Source: Leptasterias polaris (taxonomy: Eukaryota; Echinodermata; Asteroidea; Forcipulatida; Asteriidae). Taken from it: a stretch of DNA of 64,000 nucleotides. Position 1 is the first letter of the stretch; every line of letters starts with the position of its first letter. The notes under the pieces were generated by a model. It searched no databases. It was given only the letters and a program-made list of their open reading frames with translations, and had not been told where the DNA came from. The position numbers and the translations under genes are program-made. Positions 59,335-64,000 of this stretch are shown here, one piece after another. The stretch lies in the NCBI GenBank assembly GCA_037783415.1, contig JAZGTN010000027.1:1488001-1552000 (forward strand). Reading direction: 5' to 3'.

Positions 59335-59688
59335 TAGAGAGTGCACTTTAAAATGGTTATAGCTTCAAAAGAAATGGGCGGGATGTGTGACCAAGGATCC
59401 AGGAAAAAGTGTATAAAATGTTTGAAAACAAATTATAAAAGATATGAAGTTAAATGTTTCTTGTTTTTTTCATTCTTTATGTACTTCTGCACACTAGTAC
59501 ATCATTGTATATTGATTGGGATTAGTTCCAATGCATTTCAATCTTCAAATGACAGTCAAGGTAAAAAAATAAAAAAATAAGAAAATAAAATAAAATCCCG
59601 ACCGACCGACCCCTTCAAATTTTTTTACTGGAGGGCAACTCAACAATTTTTTTTTTGGCCTTATGGATTGCCTGTAGTACTACACTTG

Positions 59689-60060
59689 AATTTGAGAAAC
59701 GCCGGATAGTAATGTTTTTTTACCCGCGATGTTTTTAATGAATACGCATGGAACCAGACACCGACCAGATCAAAAATGAATATAATCACGCGTTGCTTCT
59801 TTTCCACATTTTTCATTTTAGTCGGCTATGTTCATGGATTAAAGAGGTCTGCAATCCTACCCTTTCCAAATTACACATCACATTCATGCCCTGGTTAAAC
59901 TTATAATTTCATTTTTTAACAGTAATCTGATATAAATTATTATTATGTGACACCACTTTCGCAAAACAAAGGTTTATCTGTAGGATATTGGTTTGCCGCC
60001 GATTTTTTTAAATATACTTACAAAATTTATATGGATCAGAAGTGCTTAAAAAGTATGTTT
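59689..60060. repeat. Segmental duplicate of 30019-30440
   Basis: Starts CTTGAATTTGAGAAACGCCG and runs to GTTTGCCGCCGAT with only scattered differences from 30019-30345, then GATCAGAAGTGCTTAAAAAG. Just before it, 59595-59660 (CGACCGACC...GGAGGGCAACTCAAC) is complementary to the spacer between E1 and E2 (about 55030-55075), another shared repeat. Confidence 0.85.
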
Positions 60061-60084
60061 TTTTTCTAATTTTATGCATAAAGA

Positions 60085-60300
60085 GGCTTGATTTTTCACC
60101 CCTAAAACGCCAAAAGCTCAGAGCTCCAGGGGGCTTTGCCCCCTGGACACCCACCGGGACTTCGCCCCTGGACCCCAGGGGCCGTAAGGCCGGCCCCTGC
60201 ACCCCACCCAATACATTGGTTTGAGCCCCCCCCCCCCAAAAAAAAACAAAACAACAACAACACATAATCCTGGGTGCGCCGTTGTAATAAACCCCTTGTA
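60085..60300. repeat. GC-rich dispersed repeat with poly-C run
   Basis: GGGGGCTTTGCCCCCTGGAC, then GACTTCGCCCCTGGACCCCA, then a C run at about 60226-60237 and CTGGGTGCGCCGTTG. Similar in style to 53540-53620. Short hairpins (GGGGGCTTTGCCCCC) are visible. Confidence 0.5.
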
Positions 60301-60421
60301 ATTATAGAGTGGACGATTCCATTGTAGACACCAACCTTGTCCACAGTGACACAACCTTGCTTGGTTTGAACGATATGATGCTGCGAAACATCCCATAATA
60401 ATTACCCACATTGGACTCCAA

Positions 60422-60746
60422 TATTAGATTGTGGATTGTTGCGACAGTAATTCATGGCAAAATAATGGATGACACCAGGAGCGTGTTTCACCACATATTG
60501 ACAAGGATCTCTACTGTGTGGTATTAGATTGTGGATTGTTGCGACAGTAATTCATGGCAAAATAATGGATGACACCAGGAGCGTGTTTCACCACATATTG
60601 ACAAGGATCTCTACTGTGTGGTATTAGATTGTGGAGTGTTGCGACAGTAATTCATGGCAAAATAATGGATGACACCAGGAGCGTGTTTCACCACATATTG
60701 ACAAGGATCTCTACTGTGTGGTGTAACATTTGCACACGGTATAATA
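60422..60746. repeat. Three tandem copies of an about 101-bp unit
   Basis: ATTAGATTGTGGATTGTTGC... to TCTACTGTGTGGT occurs three times in a row; the homologous block at 29879-30018 has it once. Local expansion after the segmental duplication. Confidence 0.85.
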
Positions 60747-60750
60747 GTCC

Positions 60751-60943
60751 TAAGTTCGCATAAGCCGAGCGTTGCCGCAACTGCGGTAAATTAAAAACAG
60801 TCAACGCGTATGAGCTTAATATAGTTTTAAAAAGAAGACATTACTAACTACTAGTGATCTTACAATAAAGTAAACTTTGAAATGTATGTAAGAAACCATG
60901 ACAACTAATACTTAAATTTAAGCAGGATAGCCTCGTTGCCGTC
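60751..60943. repeat. About 195-bp direct repeat, copy 1 (copy 2 at 61591-61786)
   Basis: Both copies run from TAAGTTCGCATAAGCCGAGC to AAGCAGGATAGCC with about 90% identity by eye. The end part (AACCATGACAACTA...) also matches 23819-23870 downstream of dehydrogenase copy A, so these are flanks carried along with the gene. Confidence 0.8.
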
Positions 60944-61590
60944 AGCTCGTTTCCCCTGTTCACGCGTTTCCTGATAACATACGAAGCGAAAAAGGCAGGT
61001 TTTTTCCTCTTTTCGCTCATAACTTGATAACCCCACGGGTGACTGTACGGGGTCGAACAGTTTTAAAAAGTATATTTTAAGGTCAAGCTAATGGTGGTAG
61101 TTGTTTGCTTTTGTTATAAAAGAAACACACCGCACTTTTGCATTTGAAAAAATTAAGTTGGGCTGGTTTTCCTGTGGTAGCCGCGCGCATTTTTCACCCC
61201 ATCAGAATTACTCATTTGGGTACCAATTCTTCTTGGAGTGTCGGATTCCACCGGGTCGAAAAAATCGAATAGTTGAGACTATTACCTTCACTGTGAAGTA
61301 AGAAAGGTTTCGATTGGTTGAAAAAAAAACCGCCGTACTTTTGAAGATGAAAAAGTGACCAATGATGATCATCGATCGATATTCTGTTCTTTGGCCGGAG
61401 TTCCCACCGGTCACCGTTTGTTTACACGTGTTTGGTAACCCTACATGCGACCTTAATCTTCTGAGTTCAAGAACAGATTTTCTGTGTTTACATCATTGGT
61501 AAATCTTGAAAAACTGACCATATCTTATATAAATAATCAATGACCATATTGTGAACTTTTTACGGGGAAATTCGATCTTGAAGTAGTGTA

Positions 61591-61786
61591 ATAAGTTCGC
61601 ATAAGCCGAGCGTTGCCGCAACTGCGATAAATTAAAAACAGTCAATGCGTATGACTGTGCTAGTTTTAAAAAGAATACAATTAATAACTACTAATGATCT
61701 TACAATTAAGTAAACTTTGAAATGTATGTTAGAAAACATGACAACTAAAAAATACTTAGATTTAAGCAGGATAGCCTAGTTGCCGT
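61591..61786. repeat. About 195-bp direct repeat, copy 2
   Basis: See 60751-60943. Sequence from here into 61982 continues to match the region just downstream of copy A (23819-24062), including GGAAGTACCATCACCAA and AAACGCATCA. Confidence 0.8.
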
Positions 61787-61981
61787 CCTCTAATCAAATC
61801 GAAATGTGGAAGTACCATCACCAAATAAACGCATCATTCAGGATACAAATTCATTTAACACCCAACACCTCAAACCATTCAAACTATCATTTCCTGGTGC
61901 TGTTATGTGACCAGTGCCCTTTTAATAGTAGTCGTAGCGATGACAATCTGTATAGCTTCAACGAGGGGTCACTAAACGAGA

Positions 61982-63736
61982 CTAGCAGTCTTTACTCTCG
62001 CCGCACCGTAAGACGGCTCGCCCGGTCACCTTGCCATCGATGAGTTGCTGCATGACACTTTGGGCGTCTACCAGGGGATGCACTGAATACGGGAGGTTGG
62101 CGCACACAGACTATGGGGGAAAACACACAAATTTATTGAACCGTTTTATTTAATTTATGGGGAGGGGGGTAGGTTCACATCACACACACAAAGAAGAAGA
62201 AGAAGAAGATAAGTAAATACAGACAACTCTTTTTTGTAGAAATTGTTCAATGAATGGGAGCAGGGGAAAAACCAGAACGACTTACCGGCATTTTTTCAAG
62301 TAGCTTCAAAAGTTTCTTGAACTGGACGAAGCTGCCGATGGCAATGCCGCGCATAGTTATCCCGTTTAAGACCATATCAGGCAAAGGGAAGGTCGCTTGC
62401 CCACCAAGGAGTCCAATGACGTGGTACCGACCAAGCTATACGTACACAATGAAAGGTTTCACGTGTAAAGGAAAGTGGAAAGAACTTTAAAGGAAAGTGA
62501 AGGAACACTGAGCAATTCTTATCGTACCTTATGGCTCTCCCCGTGGTTCGCCTGAATTGTTTTGAGGTTTTCTTCTTGCTTTTTGTTGGGGTCTCTGTAA
62601 AGCACCTTGAGGGTCTCGCATAAGACGCCATTTAAATACAAATTGTTTTTACTATTAATTAACCCTGATTTAAAAGTCACCAACAAACAAAAACACATTC
62701 TGGTTTGTCCTTGGCAGTACAAGTTGTAACGATCTGTTTTACTGATACAATTTATCAGTCAAAAATGAAATGATATTTACGCATAATATTTCATTTTCCT
62801 TCAGTTTTATGAAGGTCTATCTCAGTAATAAATAAAATGACACACTACAGATCGACATGATTTCCCTTTCTTACCACTCTCATTGAGTCCTTTGCGACAC
62901 TGAAAGTTGGGGAAAGTCCCACAAAATCCAAGACGAGGTCGACTCCATGTCCACTGATTGAGGTGGTTTTAACTTGTTGGACAGTTTCCTCAGTAGTCTG
63001 GTTCCGGGATAGAATTGGAATAACGTTCTTGACGTCACTGGTAACTGCATCTAAAGACTCTTGCTGCAAAGGGAGAGAGAGAGGGGAAGCTCATGGCGTG
63101 GTCATGGGACGATCATCGGTGCATTGCGAGATCTTTTTCTTTGGTCATAAAACTTGAGTAAATTCCCGTTTAAACGTTTATTTAACCATTTCGCAGACGT
63201 TAGTTTTTCCAAGTGTTTTTATGGGCTTGATTTAAGGATGAATCTGTGAGCTTTTGTGTCTTGTATCTTACCAGAAGTATAGAACTCCTTTAATGAACAG
63301 ACACGACGCATGTGAATTGTTTAATATAACACATCACTTCAAATCCTGTAACTTTATGCATCAATAGCTTGACTTGTCCTAGCCCAGGCTGCACTCCTCC
63401 TTTGCATACAACATTGCAGTTGAACAGAGACATTAATTCGTACTAGCTGTCCCGGTAGCTTTTACAAACCCAACTTCAGTTGGGACGATCATCAAGTCGG
63501 TGCATTTTTTCCTGCGAGATCTTCGTTTTTTTTGTTTGTTTTTATAATGGTGAGGTGATACCAGCAGAGGTTTTATGTATTTATTTCTTGGTTTGCCAGC
63601 TCTGTGTATTTGATGCAGTAGGGCCTACCTTGATATCAGCACACATGATCTGAGTTTCCGGTGGATAGAGGGCTCTGGCAAAACGTACTCCACTGACCAA
63701 GACCACCGGCTCCAAAAATCAGAACACAACAGTTAC
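61982..63736 (-). pseudogene. Alcohol dehydrogenase copy C: exons 5-8, frameshifted exon 5, 5' part beyond the window
   Basis: Exons on minus: 63736-63629 (exon 5), 63063-62875 (exon 6), 62435-62286 (exon 7) and 62110-61982 (exon 8, TAG). Splice sites are intact and exons 6-8 are open and the same lengths as in copy A (189, 150 and 129 nt). Exon 5 is 108 nt against 110 in copy A: where copy A reads CAGTGGGGAGTACG, copy C reads CAGTGGAGTACG, a 2-nt loss just after GAGGLGQW that shifts the frame. Exons 1-4 would lie past 64000. Unless this is a sequencing error in the G run, the copy cannot make a full enzyme. The other exons look well preserved, so inactivation would be recent. Confidence 0.85.
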
Positions 63737-64000
63737 CTAATAGTGGATACAGAAAGGGAAAAGACATCAAAACAAAACTGAGCAATTCACATGGTATCAC
63801 GATAAATCAACACTCGTGGCAAAATACACGTGGCTTCACGTTCATTGATTGTCAGTGTATGAAGTGAAATCCAAGCACACACTCTAAAAACTCCCGGGTC
63901 AGAATTGACCTAGACTTGATTTCAAGTCTGAGATCACGGTTATTTCTCTGCATCGGCCACGCAAAACTCCCCTGCAGATTGGCTATCACACCCCCTAACA

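Noticed and set aside
62519..62722. 67-codon minus-strand frame (ETLKVLYRDPNKKQEENLKT) between copy C exons 6 and 7
   Set aside because: It looks protein-like and ends near a GTACGA donor, but copy A has no such exon, copy C exons 6 and 7 join in phase without it, and no family is recognised. Possibly transposon-derived; left unannotated.

Overview
This window is animal nuclear DNA. It is AT-rich, its genes are split into many short exons with GT-AG introns, and it is crowded with TIR transposons, tRNA-derived SINEs, LINE fragments, foldback elements and long G/C homopolymers. I infer an echinoderm, quite possibly a sea star. The reasons are the gene sequences and a TTAA-flanked intronic repeat (12493-12853) that resembles, from memory, a repeat abundant in asteroid genomes. 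No database was consulted.

Genes, left to right. (1) 47-8233, minus: a complete PLD3/PLD4-type membrane-anchored phospholipase-D-fold protein (7 coding exons, 478 aa, both HKD motifs). (2) 9918-22110, plus: a complete cathepsin F-type cysteine protease (11 exons, 469 aa, cystatin-like prodomain, Cys/His/Asn triad). It is head-to-head with the PLD gene, so the two may share a promoter region at about 9360-9917. Both products are lysosomal in vertebrates. (3) 24063-29431, minus: a complete zinc-dependent alcohol dehydrogenase (MDR family, 8 exons, 386 aa, 'copy A'). (4) 30788-33395, minus: 'copy B', only exons 1-3 of the same gene, with its start codon region replaced by a TTTG/CAAA microsatellite. 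(5) 38959-51354, minus: a ribonuclease T2 gene (8 exons, about 260 aa, one exon tentative) whose second active-site motif has Ala in place of the usual Lys. (6) 61982-63736, minus, running off the window: 'copy C' of the dehydrogenase, exons 5-8, with a 2-nt frameshifting deletion in exon 5. The dehydrogenase has therefore been duplicated around the RNase T2 gene, together with flanking non-coding blocks at 23.8, 29.9-30.4 and 59.7-61.9 kb.

The rest is intron or intergenic DNA dominated by mobile elements. Nine elements have terminal inverted repeats next to TTAA target duplications (piggyBac/Kolobok-type), six of them in cathepsin F introns. Two elements have 8-bp target duplications. One of these (41481-42960) is a foldback transposon whose arms are arrays of a 16-bp repeat. 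A second foldback type, with 42-bp repeat arms, occurs as a pair (53995-55018 and 55105-56259) arranged as an inverted duplication. Further notable structures are a roughly 500-bp palindrome at 58.8-59.3 kb, an identical 143-bp direct repeat bounded by splice-site-like sequences at 56.9/57.9 kb, and a 43-bp-arm hairpin at 52.3 kb.

I found no rRNA gene, CRISPR array, viral gene or prokaryotic operon. The large open frames at 54-56 kb are a by-product of a 42-bp (14-codon) repeat and are not genes. Exon boundaries were read by eye from splice motifs, phase and family similarity, without transcript data.
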